DNA of 52,158 bases from contig NZ_PYOC01000020.1 in assembly GCF_003026215.1 (NCBI RefSeq), positions 1 to 52,158 of the forward strand. The letters run 5' to 3'. Position numbers and translations under genes: made by a program. Numbering within the stretch: the stretch's first letter is position 1; every line of letters starts with the position of its first letter. Positions 8,045-16,056 of the stretch are shown here, piece after piece. Origin of the DNA: Photobacterium indicum (lineage in GTDB: Bacteria > Pseudomonadota > Gammaproteobacteria > Enterobacterales > Vibrionaceae). The notes beneath the pieces are model-generated. The model was not told the origin of the DNA and did no database searches. It saw nothing but the letters and a program-made list of their open reading frames with translations.

Positions 8045-10009
8045 ATGAAATTATCTGCCAAGCCACTGTCATTAGCCATATTGGGTGGTCTACTAATGAT
8101 GGCTGGTCCTGCTACTGCTGAAACCATTAAGCTGCGTATTTTAGAAACAACAGATATCCATACAAATATAATGGATTATGATTACTATAAAGACGCACCA
8201 ACAAAAAAAACTGGCCTTGTTCGTACCGCGACATTAGTAAAAGAAGCACAAGCAGAGGCAACTAACAGCGTATTGGTAGATAACGGTGATTTGCTGCAAG
8301 GTAGCCCAATGGGTGACTACATGGCAGCAAAAGGGATTAAAGCCGGCGAAGTTCACCCTGTATATAAAGTAATGAATCAGCTTGGTTATGAAGTGGGAAA
8401 CTTGGGTAACCACGAATTCAACTACGGCTTAGACTTCCTAAAAACATCTATTGAAGGGGCTAACTTCCCTTACATCAACTCGAACGTGATTGACCTAAAA
8501 ACAGGTAAAAACATGTTCACACCATACATTATTAAACCTTACATGTTTAAAGATACTGATGGTGTAGAGCACGAAATTAAAGTGGGTTATATCGGTTTTG
8601 TTCCACCTCAGATCTTAATCTGGGATAAGAAAAACCTAGAAGGTAAAGTTGAAGCGTTAGACATCAAGCAAACTGCTGAAAAGTTTGTACCACAAATGAA
8701 AGCAGAAGGTGCAGATGTTATTGTGGCGATTCCACACTCAGGTGTATCAACCGACCCGTATAAAGTGATGGCTGAGAATTCTGTTTATTATCTCACAGAA
8801 GTAAAAGACATCGATGCTATTGCATTTGGTCACTCACACGGTGTATTCCCAAGTAAAGAATTTGCCAATGTTCCAAATGCCGATATTGAGAAAGGTACCA
8901 TCAATGGTGTCGCTGCTGTTATGCCGGGTCGTTGGGGTGATCACCTTGGTGTCATGGATTTAACACTTAATAAAGAAGGCGATTCTTGGGCTGTTACTAA
9001 CGCGCAAACAGAAGCTCGTCCAATTTTTGATAAATTCGAAGGTAAGCCAATCGTTGAAGCCGATGCAGAACTAGTCAAAGCCGTTAGCGAAGATCATGAC
9101 GCTACACGTACATTTGTAAACCAACCGATTGGTAAAGCAAATGATGTGATGTATAGCTTCCTTGCATTAGTACAAGATGATCCAACCGTACAAATCGTCA
9201 ACTTGGCACAAAAAGATTATGTTGAGCGCTTTATTCAAGGTGACCCTGATTTAGATGGTACACCAGTGCTTTCTGCCGCAGCACCCTTTAAGGCGGGCGG
9301 GCGAGGTAATGATCCTACCAACTTTTCTGAGGTTGAGTCAGGCCAGCTAACATTCCGTAATGCCGCAGATCTTTACTTATACCCTAATACCCTTGTTGCT
9401 ATGAAAGTAACGGGGAAAGAAGTGAAGGAGTGGCTAGAGTGTTCAGCAGGACAATTCAATCAAATTGATCTGACGAGCTCAGCTCAACAAGGTCTTATTA
9501 ATTGGGATGGCTTCCGTACTTATAACTTCGATGTAATGGACGGCGTTGAGTACGGAATCGATTTATCGCAACCAGCACGTTATGACGGTGACTGTAAGTT
9601 AATCAATGCCGATGCAGAGCGTATTACTGGTTTAACCTTCAATGGTAAGCCCGTTAACCCTAAACAACCGTTTATTATTGCGACGAATAACTACCGTGCT
9701 TACAGTGGTAAATTTGCGGGCACAGGTGAAGACTTTGTTGCTTTCGCAGCGCCCGATGAAAACCGCACAGTTGTTGCCGATTACATCAGCCGCGTAAGTA
9801 AAGAAGAAGGTCAGGTTGTACCAAGTGCTGATAATAACTGGCACTTCACACCGCTGAAGAGTGATAAAAAGTTAAACATCACTTTTGAAACGTCACCAAG
9901 TGAAAAAGCCGCTGATTTCATCAAAGAAAAAGGTCAATATCCAATGAAGAAAGTGGGTACAGACAAAGTGGGCTTTGCGGTTTACCAGCTAGATATTCAA
10001 GCTAAATAA
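8045..10009 (+). CDS. cpdB: Periplasmic 2',3'-cyclic-nucleotide 2'-phosphodiesterase / 3'-nucleotidase CpdB
   Basis: Hydrolyses 2',3'-cyclic nucleotides and 3'-nucleotides in the periplasm for nucleotide and phosphate scavenging. The 654-aa protein has a signal peptide (residues 1-25, ending PATA before ETIKL). The N-terminal metallophosphoesterase domain has TDIH (D37, H39), DNGD (79-82), GNHE (121-124) and GHSH (262-265). The C-terminal 5'-nucleotidase domain includes FKAGGRGNDP and RNAADLYLYPNTL. The frame opens at 8021, but the ATG at 8045 has a GGAG six bases upstream and begins a proper signal peptide. The gene is monocistronic, with a terminator at 10042. Confidence 0.96.
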   Translation: MKLSAKPLSLAILGGLLMMAGPATAETIKLRILETTDIHTNIMDYDYYKDAPTKKTGLVRTATLVKEAQAEATNSVLVDNGDLLQGSPMGDYMAAKGIKAGEVHPVYKVMNQLGYEVGNLGNHEFNYGLDFLKTSIEGANFPYINSNVIDLKTGKNMFTPYIIKPYMFKDTDGVEHEIKVGYIGFVPPQILIWDKKNLEGKVEALDIKQTAEKFVPQMKAEGADVIVAIPHSGVSTDPYKVMAENSVYYLTEVKDIDAIAFGHSHGVFPSKEFANVPNADIEKGTINGVAAVMPGRWGDHLGVMDLTLNKEGDSWAVTNAQTEARPIFDKFEGKPIVEADAELVKAVSEDHDATRTFVNQPIGKANDVMYSFLALVQDDPTVQIVNLAQKDYVERFIQGDPDLDGTPVLSAAAPFKAGGRGNDPTNFSEVESGQLTFRNAADLYLYPNTLVAMKVTGKEVKEWLECSAGQFNQIDLTSSAQQGLINWDGFRTYNFDVMDGVEYGIDLSQPARYDGDCKLINADAERITGLTFNGKPVNPKQPFIIATNNYRAYSGKFAGTGEDFVAFAAPDENRTVVADYISRVSKEEGQVVPSADNNWHFTPLKSDKKLNITFETSPSEKAADFIKEKGQYPMKKVGTDKVGFAVYQLDIQAK

Positions 10010-10041
10010 ACATTCATTCTTCATAAAATGAATACATCGAC

Positions 10042-10072
10042 ATACCGCGGCTTAGGCTGCGGTATTTTTTTG
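10042..10072 (+). terminator. Intrinsic terminator of cpdB
   Basis: A 7-bp stem ATACCGC (10042-10048) / GCGGTAT (10059-10065) with a 10-nt loop is followed by a run of Ts to 10071. It lies 33 bp after the cpdB stop. Confidence 0.9.
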
Positions 10073-10109
10073 CTATGATACTTAAAAAGCAAAATGAATC
10101 GATATAATT

Positions 10110-10676
10110 ATGAAAGAAGCACTGGATCACTTTTTACTGCAGCTAGGTGCCACCAGCGAACAAGCACACTGCATATCAGAACAGGCGAAGTTACTAGAAC
10201 TTCCCACTCGTCACATATTACTCAATCAAGGGGAGTATTCAGAACATTGCTTCTTTTTGCTTGATGGGATTTGTCATGCATGTTATTTAACAGAAGACGG
10301 CAATCAGTTCAGCAAAGAGTTTTATTGGGATCAAGACGTTTTATTAGGGTTTGAAAGCCTTATAACCCACCAAGCATCACCATTTTTATTGGAAACACTT
10401 TCTGCCTGCCAGCTGCTTTCTCTACCTATCCAATTATTAGAGGAATGGCGAGAACAAGGAAACCCTCTTTACATCAAGCTCGTTGAACGCCAGCTAATCT
10501 ACAAAGAGCAAAAAGAACGCTTTATGCTAATGCATACACCTGAAGAACGCTTCAAGCTCTTTAGCGAGAACTTCCCAGCTTTATTAGAGCGTATAACAGA
10601 TTATCAGGTAGCGTCTTACCTTGGCATTAGCCCTATAAGCTTAAGCCGTATAAAAAAGCGAATAAATGAAGAATAA
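10110..10676 (+). CDS. Crp/Fnr-family transcriptional regulator
   Basis: A 188-aa protein with an N-terminal cyclic-nucleotide-binding-like beta-roll (about residues 25-115, starting LPTRHILLNQGEYSEHCFFLLDG) and a C-terminal helix-turn-helix (TDYQVASYLGISPISLSRIKK, about 162-182). The canonical cAMP phosphate-binding PFGE...RSA segment is not visible, and there is no N-terminal Fnr cysteine cluster, so the ligand is unknown. It is shorter than Crp (~210 aa). The ribosome-binding site is weak. It follows the cpdB terminator and so has its own promoter. Two perfect palindromes lie just downstream. Confidence 0.85.
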   Translation: MKEALDHFLLQLGATSEQAHCISEQAKLLELPTRHILLNQGEYSEHCFFLLDGICHACYLTEDGNQFSKEFYWDQDVLLGFESLITHQASPFLLETLSACQLLSLPIQLLEEWREQGNPLYIKLVERQLIYKEQKERFMLMHTPEERFKLFSENFPALLERITDYQVASYLGISPISLSRIKKRINEE

Positions 10677-10688
10677 TCGCAGAATACA

Positions 10689-10714
10689 TTAACAATTGTT
10701 AAGGCGGATCCGCC
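10689..10714. repeat. Two abutting perfect palindromes
   Basis: TTAACAATTGTTAA (10689-10702, 14 bp) is immediately followed by GGCGGATCCGCC (10703-10714, 12 bp). Both are perfect dyads. They lie 13 bp after the stop of the Crp/Fnr-like gene and about 66 bp before the acetyltransferase gene. No T-run follows the GC-rich dyad, so it is not a standard terminator. An operator role is possible but unproven. Confidence 0.6.
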
Positions 10715-10780
10715 ACGAAACCATTATTTTATAAGTATCTATCTCGATTATCTAATAGCCTCATCCAGGAGCGATAACGT

Positions 10781-11233
10781 ATGCAGTGGCAATGCCTTTC
10801 TTTCAATCAATTATCAACCGACCAGCTGTACGACCTGATTAAACTACGGGTCGACATTTTCGTTGTTGAACAAAACTGCCCTTACCATGACCTCGATAAC
10901 CACGACCGAAAAGATGGCACTCACCACTTACTTGGTTATAAAAATGATGAATTAGTCGCTTATCTCCGTTTATTACCCGCAGGTACAACTTACGATAATG
11001 TCAGTATGGGTCGTGTGGCGACCTCAGCTTCAGCGCGAGGCACAGGCATTGGGCATCAGTTATTAATACAAGGTCTTGAGCATGCTGAATCGCTTTGGCC
11101 AAAACAAGATATCGATATTGGTGCACAAGAGCACTTACAAGCTTATTACAAGCAGCATGGTTTCAATGCAATTTCAGCCATGTACTTAGAAGATGACATT
11201 CCACATGTTGATATGCGTTTAGCGAAAAGCTAA
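10781..11233 (+). CDS. ElaA-type GNAT N-acetyltransferase
   Basis: A 150-aa protein of the GCN5-related acetyltransferase fold, most like the ElaA family. The opening LIKLRVDIFVVEQNCPYHDLD is characteristic, as is the acetyl-CoA pyrophosphate-binding ARGTGIG (residues 85-91), followed by AYYKQHGF. The substrate is not known for this family. AGGAG lies about 10 bases before the ATG. It may be co-transcribed with the preceding regulator gene or expressed on its own; a strong bidirectional terminator at 11272 ends it. Confidence 0.88.
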   Translation: MQWQCLSFNQLSTDQLYDLIKLRVDIFVVEQNCPYHDLDNHDRKDGTHHLLGYKNDELVAYLRLLPAGTTYDNVSMGRVATSASARGTGIGHQLLIQGLEHAESLWPKQDIDIGAQEHLQAYYKQHGFNAISAMYLEDDIPHVDMRLAKS

Positions 11234-11271
11234 TCCTACGAATTAAGCATCATTATTTATTCGTGCTCCCA

Positions 11272-11303
11272 TATAAAAAGGTCACCAATGTGACCTTTTT
11301 ATA
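11272..11303. terminator. Bidirectional terminator between elaA-like and ytfB-like genes
   Basis: A perfect 14-bp inverted repeat, with core AAAAAGGTCAC / GTGACCTTTTT around a CAAT loop (11286-11289). The A-run on one side and T-run on the other let it work for both convergent genes. Confidence 0.92.
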
Positions 11304-11324
11304 CAAAGAACTTGCAATTATAGA

Positions 11325-12032
11325 CTACTTCCCTCGAGCAAAACTTCCATCAGAGCGACGGAAATACATTGTAGAGCCAGCACTGCTTTCAATCTGCAGC
11401 GCATCAAGTTTGCCATCTGGGGTTTGCTTATAGCGCAACCATTGCCCTGATTTAATCTGACTTAATGGCTTACCTTCTCCTTCTATTGCGGCAACCGCAT
11501 ATAAATCCGATAACGGCAGTGATTTTTCGCGGAAAATATTCGATAGAGTTTCACCTTTCTGCACTTGGTGTTTCGCCCACTCACTCGAAATAGCACTAGA
11601 ACTCTTCGCCGTCTTTACTGGCGGTGGTACAGCAACAGCCTTAGGTTTAACGGTATTCAATGGCTGAATATTATTTGTAATGGCACGAACTCGCTGTTCA
11701 ACAGGCTCTTCAAACGACGCTGCCTCTTCGTTTGTTGTCACTTCTTCACTGGTAATATTTAACGCAATATCTCGTCGAACAGAGGTGTCTTGTTCTCCAA
11801 TGTCATTATTGAGTTGCTCTGTTGTTGGAAGTATAAGCAACACCAATACAACAGGAACAAGAATCAATAATACACGGCGGTGCAAAACAGGAAATTTCTG
11901 CCACCTATTTACTAGCGGTGTCATTTTTTCTTGTAATGAGGCTTTTACTTTACTGAAATTCACTTTATCAAAAGAAAATTCAGGTAGTTTAAATTCACTT
12001 TTCTTCGCTGAACGGCGTTTGGCCTGTCCCAT
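11325..12032 (-). CDS. OapA/YtfB-family cell-envelope protein (LysM-like)
   Basis: A 235-aa single-pass inner-membrane protein. A basic cytoplasmic N-terminus (MGQAKRRSAKK) precedes a membrane helix (VLLILVPVVLVLLILP). A low-complexity Glu/Pro/Val periplasmic linker follows, then a C-terminal OapA domain with LysM-like features (HQVQKGETLSNIFREKSLPLSDLY). In E. coli YtfB is a cell-division-associated glycan-binding protein and, as here, its gene diverges from fklB. That conserved pairing supports the call. The frame reaches 12065, but the ATG at 12032 has GGGAG upstream and starts the usual MGQAKRR-type terminus. Confidence 0.85.
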   Translation of the reverse strand: MGQAKRRSAKKSEFKLPEFSFDKVNFSKVKASLQEKMTPLVNRWQKFPVLHRRVLLILVPVVLVLLILPTTEQLNNDIGEQDTSVRRDIALNITSEEVTTNEEAASFEEPVEQRVRAITNNIQPLNTVKPKAVAVPPPVKTAKSSSAISSEWAKHQVQKGETLSNIFREKSLPLSDLYAVAAIEGEGKPLSQIKSGQWLRYKQTPDGKLDALQIESSAGSTMYFRRSDGSFARGK

Positions 12033-12154
12033 ATACAACACTCCCGTGCTTCTTAAGCTGCACAATCAAGGAATACTAATTCAAACATTTACCCACTGGG
12101 GTCGAAACTGTTATCCTTCCTGCTTTAATTCACTCTACATTAAGAGATGACAAA

Positions 12155-12775
12155 ATGTCTGACGTTAAACTAGATACAGTTGAAACTAAAGCAAGCTACG
12201 GTATTGGTCTACAAATGGGCCAACAACTAGCACAAAGCGGTCTTGAAGGCCTAAACGTTGCTGCTATTGCAAAAGGTATCGCTACTTCACTAACTGGTGA
12301 TATGCCAGAAATCGAAGTTGATGAAATCAACAATGCACTGCGTGAACTTCACACAACTGCTGACGCTGCTCGTCAAGAGCAAGCTAAAGTTGCAGCTGCT
12401 GACGGTGAAGCTTTCCTAAAAGATAACGCACTACGCTCAGAAGTAACAGTAACTGAGTCTGGTCTTCAGTTTGAAGTTCTTGTTGAAGGTAACGGCGAAA
12501 TCCCGACTTCTGACAAACAAGTACGTGTTCACTACCACGGTGAGCTAACTGACGGTACTGTATTCGATAGCTCAGTAACTCGCGGTCAACCTGCTGAGTT
12601 CCCTGTAACTGGCGTAATCGCTGGTTGGGTTGAAGCTCTACAGATGATGCCTGTTGGTTCTAAGTGGAAGCTATGCATTCCTCAAGACCTTGCATATGGC
12701 GAACGTGGCGCAGGTGCTGCAATTCCTCCATACGCAGCGCTAGTATTCGAAGTTGAATTACTAGACATCCTGTAA
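12155..12775 (+). CDS. fklB: FKBP-type peptidyl-prolyl cis-trans isomerase FklB
   Basis: A 206-aa protein with an N-terminal helical dimerisation domain (about 1-105) and a C-terminal FKBP domain. Hallmarks of the latter are VHYHGELTDGTVFDSS, VIAGWVEALQMMPVGSKW and IPPYAALVFEVELL. It catalyses proline isomerisation during protein folding. No signal peptide is present, so it is probably cytoplasmic, as for FKBP22. It diverges from the ytfB-like gene, the same arrangement as in E. coli, and a long hairpin follows. Confidence 0.95.
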   Translation: MSDVKLDTVETKASYGIGLQMGQQLAQSGLEGLNVAAIAKGIATSLTGDMPEIEVDEINNALRELHTTADAARQEQAKVAAADGEAFLKDNALRSEVTVTESGLQFEVLVEGNGEIPTSDKQVRVHYHGELTDGTVFDSSVTRGQPAEFPVTGVIAGWVEALQMMPVGSKWKLCIPQDLAYGERGAGAAIPPYAALVFEVELLDIL

Positions 12776-12805
12776 GCTACCCTCGGTAACTTCCAGTAGA
12801 TTACA

Positions 12806-12843
12806 AAGAAGACGAGACAGTGTTCACATTGTTTTGTCTTCTT
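12806..12843 (+). terminator. Long hairpin downstream of fklB, probable terminator
   Basis: Positions 12806-12822 pair with 12827-12843 around a TTCA loop, giving a 17-bp stem with three G-U wobbles. The 3' side ends in TCTTCTT and continues ATT, so the U-tract is imperfect. Position 30 bp after the fklB stop supports a terminator role. Confidence 0.65.
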
Positions 12844-12955
12844 ATTCCCCTCGCTCTGCTTTACCCTCTAGTTAATCACATTTAATAACCTATATTAATT
12901 ATAACTTTCACACTTTCTCCACTAGGATTATGAAATAACCTATCAGGAGAATGAC

Positions 12956-13447
12956 ATGGATAACATTCAGAAAGTAACCCGCCGTTTCTTCAGCTTAACA
13001 ACACTTTTCGTTCTACTGGTTTCCAGCCCAGTGAGTATGGCATTTAGCCTTTCTGACATTTTTGGTGGTGGCGATGAAGAGCAAGCCTCTGTTGCAACGA
13101 ATCCTCTTACGGAATTACTCGCCGGACAGCTTGGCGTTTCAACAGAACAAGCAGCTGGCGGTGCTGGTGCACTTCTCTCAATGGCCAGTAGCCAGCTTTC
13201 AGGCGATCAAGCCACTGAACTTGCCAATATGATCCCCGGCGGTGATGCTCTAACCAGTGCTATTCCTGCAGGGTTAGGCGGCTTACTTGGTAACACCGAG
13301 GGGTTGAATCAAGTTTTCTCCGCACTTGGTATGGATGCCAGCATGGTCAGCCAATTTATACCCGTCGTTTTGCAATTCGTCGGTGATCAGGGCGCAAGTG
13401 CTGGGCTCGTTGAAGCGCTAGGAAAAGTGTGGAGCCCTACAAGTTAA
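12956..13447 (+). CDS. DUF2780 secreted protein
   Basis: A 163-aa protein of unknown function. Residues 1-29 (MDNIQKVTRRFFSL... ending PVSMA) form a Sec signal peptide, so the product is periplasmic or exported. The mature part is small-residue-rich, with repeated helical segments (TELLAGQLGVSTEQAAGGAGALL, about 43-65; then MASSQLSGDQATELANMIPG). This pattern fits the DUF2780 family common in Vibrio relatives. AGGAGA precedes the ATG by 6 bases. It is a single-gene unit closed by the terminator at 13527. I do not know what it does. Confidence 0.8.
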   Translation: MDNIQKVTRRFFSLTTLFVLLVSSPVSMAFSLSDIFGGGDEEQASVATNPLTELLAGQLGVSTEQAAGGAGALLSMASSQLSGDQATELANMIPGGDALTSAIPAGLGGLLGNTEGLNQVFSALGMDASMVSQFIPVVLQFVGDQGASAGLVEALGKVWSPTS

Positions 13448-13526
13448 TCATATCCCAAAAATTTCACGCCAAGATCATACAAGTAAAAGATTTTATCTTG
13501 TCATGAACACGTAAAATAATGGCATT

Positions 13527-13562
13527 AAAAAAGCCTTATCTATTAATAGGTAAGGCTTTTTA
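13527..13562. terminator. Bidirectional terminator between DUF2780 gene and cysH
   Basis: AAAAAGCCTTA (13528-13538) pairs with TAAGGCTTTTT (13551-13561), and the inner CTATTAATAG extends the stem. A-run and T-run flank it, serving the convergent DUF2780 and cysH transcripts. Confidence 0.92.
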
Positions 13563-13610
13563 ACTTAAAAAGTGTCAGCACGGGTCAAAGAAAATATGAC
13601 ACATGAACGG

Positions 13611-14372
13611 TTAAATACCGGAGCCATCAGATTCCGCATCATCTTCATGTAAACCACACTCTCGCTTTAAGCCAAAGAAGCGGGTTTCTTCCTCCGTCAT
13701 TCCAGGCTCCCACTTTTTGGTCGTATGTGTATCCCCCATAGAAAGGTAGCCTTCATCACGAAGAGGATGATAAGGAAGATCATATTGATTCAAGTATTGC
13801 TCGATATCATTATCCGTCCAATCTATAAGAGGCAGAAATTTAAATACACCGTTTTGAATCGCCAACACCGGCAGTGATGCACGAGAACTCGATTGTTCAC
13901 GGCGTAATCCTGAAAACCATGCGCTTACATTTAATTCATCCAATGCACGTCGCATAGGTTCGACTTTATTCAAGCGGTTATATTGTTTAATACCGTCAAC
14001 CCCTTGCTCCCACAACTTACCGTATCGTGCCTCTTGCCATGCCGAGCTTACTTCTGATCGGTACACATAAAGGTTTAATGATAGACGGCGAGTCAGCTGA
14101 TCAATAAATTGATAGGTTTCAGGAAACAAATACCCCGTGTCCGTTAAAATAACCGGGACTTTAGGGAATTCATTCGTGACCAAGTGCAACATCACAGCTG
14201 ATTGAATACCAAAACTAGACGCAAGAGCAAATTCACTACCAAGATTCGCCAGTGCCCAACGAACTCTTTCCTGTGCAGAAAGCGCTTCAAGTTCAGCATT
14301 AATCTCAGCCAATTGAAGGATCTGTTCTATCTTCGTTTTTTCCAGTAAATCGGCTAATGCATAGTTAGGCAT
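13611..14372 (-). CDS. cysH: Phosphoadenylyl-sulfate (PAPS) reductase CysH
   Basis: Reduces PAPS to sulfite and PAP with thioredoxin. The 253-aa protein has the adenine-nucleotide alpha-hydrolase fold, with SSFGIQSAVMLHLV (52-65) as the modified PP-loop. The C-terminal KRECGLHE carries the catalytic Cys239. The paired Cys motifs that mark iron-sulfur APS reductases are absent, so PAPS is the expected substrate, matching the presence of cysC. Its start overlaps the cysI stop by 8 bp, so it is the distal gene of cysJIH. Confidence 0.96.
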   Translation of the reverse strand: MPNYALADLLEKTKIEQILQLAEINAELEALSAQERVRWALANLGSEFALASSFGIQSAVMLHLVTNEFPKVPVILTDTGYLFPETYQFIDQLTRRLSLNLYVYRSEVSSAWQEARYGKLWEQGVDGIKQYNRLNKVEPMRRALDELNVSAWFSGLRREQSSSRASLPVLAIQNGVFKFLPLIDWTDNDIEQYLNQYDLPYHPLRDEGYLSMGDTHTTKKWEPGMTEEETRFFGLKRECGLHEDDAESDGSGI

Positions 14373-16056
14373 AAAAATCTCTCTTAGATACTAGAACGGG
14401 TTCAATAATGCCAACACGAACAGTAAAATCGCCAAAGTCTTCGCCGTCTTCACGTTCATTGGCCCAGCGACCAACAAGCAGATCTATTTCATCCATGATT
14501 TGTGGCACTGTTATATTTTCACGGTACATTTTAGGAACGCGGGTACCGTTACGATTACCACCAAGATGCACGTTATAACGGCCAGGGGCTTTACCTACTA
14601 AACCGATCTCAGCCAACATGGCACGACCACAGCCGTTCGGACAGCCCGTTACACGTAAGATGATATTGTCGTCTTCCGCAAGGCCATGCTTGGCTAACAC
14701 ACCTTCGACATCCGTGACAAAGTCAGGTAAAAAACGCTCCGCTTCTGCCATCGCTAGCGGGCAAGTCGGAAAAGCGACACATGCCATCGAGTTTTTACGC
14801 TGCTCACTGACACCATCGTCGATCAAACCATGATCGCGAGCGATCTGCTCGATCTTATTCTTATCAGCCGCAGGTACACTTGCCACAATTAAGTTCTGAT
14901 TCGCCGTCATGCGGAAATCACCTTTATGAATTTTGGCAATTTCAGCAACACCTGTTTTCAGCGGTTTTCCTGGCGTATCTAACAAGCGACCATTTTCGAT
15001 AAATAACGCTAAATGGTGCTTACCATCGATGCCTTCAACCCAGCCAATACGATCGCCACGGTCAGTAAACTCATAAGGACGAGTCGCTTCAAAGGCAATA
15101 CCAGCGCGTTTTTCAACTTCCGCCTTAAAAACATCAACCCCAACACGATCTAAGGTGTATTTAGTTTTCGCATTTTTACGGTTAGAACGGTTACCCCAAT
15201 CACGCTGCGTCGTAACTACCGCAGCTGCTATATCAAGCGTGTTAGCCAAAGGGATAAAACCAAAGTCATCGGCACGACGTGGGTACGTCGTTTTATCACC
15301 ATGAGTCATGGCCAAGCCACCACCGACCAACACATTAAAGCCGACTAGCTTGCCATTATCAGCAATCGCAATGAAGTTAAGGTCATTGGCATGTACATCA
15401 ACATCATTCTGTGGCGGGATCACCACCGTCGTCTTAAATTTACGTGGTAGATAATTGCTGCCTAAAATAGGCTCTTCATCTCCCCCTTCGACCTTTTCAC
15501 CATCGAGCCAAATTTCAGCATACGCACGGGTTTTAGGCAGTAAGTGTTCACTGATCTTTTTTGCCCACTCATACGCTTCTTGATGTAATTCAGATTCAAC
15601 AGGGTTAGTGGTACAAAGTACGTTACGGTTCACGTCTCCAGCAGTCGCAATTGAATCAATGCCTATGCTGTTCAGTGTTTGATGCATCAACTTAATATTG
15701 GGCTTCAACACGCCATGAAACTGAAATGTTTGACGAGTTGTTAAACGAATACTGCCGTATAAACTGCTTTCTTCAGCAAACTTATCGATTGCCAGCCACT
15801 GTGTTGGAGTAATGATGCCACCGGGCATACGCGCACGCAGCATCACATTGTGCAAAGGCTCTAACTTTTGCTTTGCACGCTCAGCACGAATATCACGATC
15901 ATCTTGTTGATACATGCCATGAAAGCGAATTAACTGGAAGTTATCAGCCGTAAAGCCACCCGTTATACGGTCTTGAAGGTCATCAGCAATGGTGCCACGT
16001 AAGAAATTACTTTCACGTTTTAGGCGTTCGTTATCTGATAGTTTTTGTTCAGTCAT
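14365..16056 (-). CDS. cysI: Sulfite reductase (NADPH) hemoprotein beta-component CysI
   Basis: The catalytic subunit reducing sulfite to sulfide with six electrons delivered by CysJ. The 563-aa protein contains the siroheme/4Fe-4S ligand pattern C426-x5-C432 and C472-x3-C476 (segments ACVAFPTCPLA and TGCPNGCGRA). Siroheme-binding arginines lie in the two repeated nitrite/sulfite-reductase ferredoxin-like halves. Its siroheme comes from CysG in the upstream operon. The start overlaps the cysJ stop in a TAATG arrangement, implying coupled translation. Confidence 0.97.
   Translation of the reverse strand: MTEQKLSDNERLKRESNFLRGTIADDLQDRITGGFTADNFQLIRFHGMYQQDDRDIRAERAKQKLEPLHNVMLRARMPGGIITPTQWLAIDKFAEESSLYGSIRLTTRQTFQFHGVLKPNIKLMHQTLNSIGIDSIATAGDVNRNVLCTTNPVESELHQEAYEWAKKISEHLLPKTRAYAEIWLDGEKVEGGDEEPILGSNYLPRKFKTTVVIPPQNDVDVHANDLNFIAIADNGKLVGFNVLVGGGLAMTHGDKTTYPRRADDFGFIPLANTLDIAAAVVTTQRDWGNRSNRKNAKTKYTLDRVGVDVFKAEVEKRAGIAFEATRPYEFTDRGDRIGWVEGIDGKHHLALFIENGRLLDTPGKPLKTGVAEIAKIHKGDFRMTANQNLIVASVPAADKNKIEQIARDHGLIDDGVSEQRKNSMACVAFPTCPLAMAEAERFLPDFVTDVEGVLAKHGLAEDDNIILRVTGCPNGCGRAMLAEIGLVGKAPGRYNVHLGGNRNGTRVPKMYRENITVPQIMDEIDLLVGRWANEREDGEDFGDFTVRVGIIEPVLVSKRDFYA

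Noticed and set aside
11680..12150. 156-codon plus-strand frame opposite the ytfB-like gene
   Set aside because: It is antisense to a well-supported gene and shows Ser/Thr/Arg-rich shadow composition.
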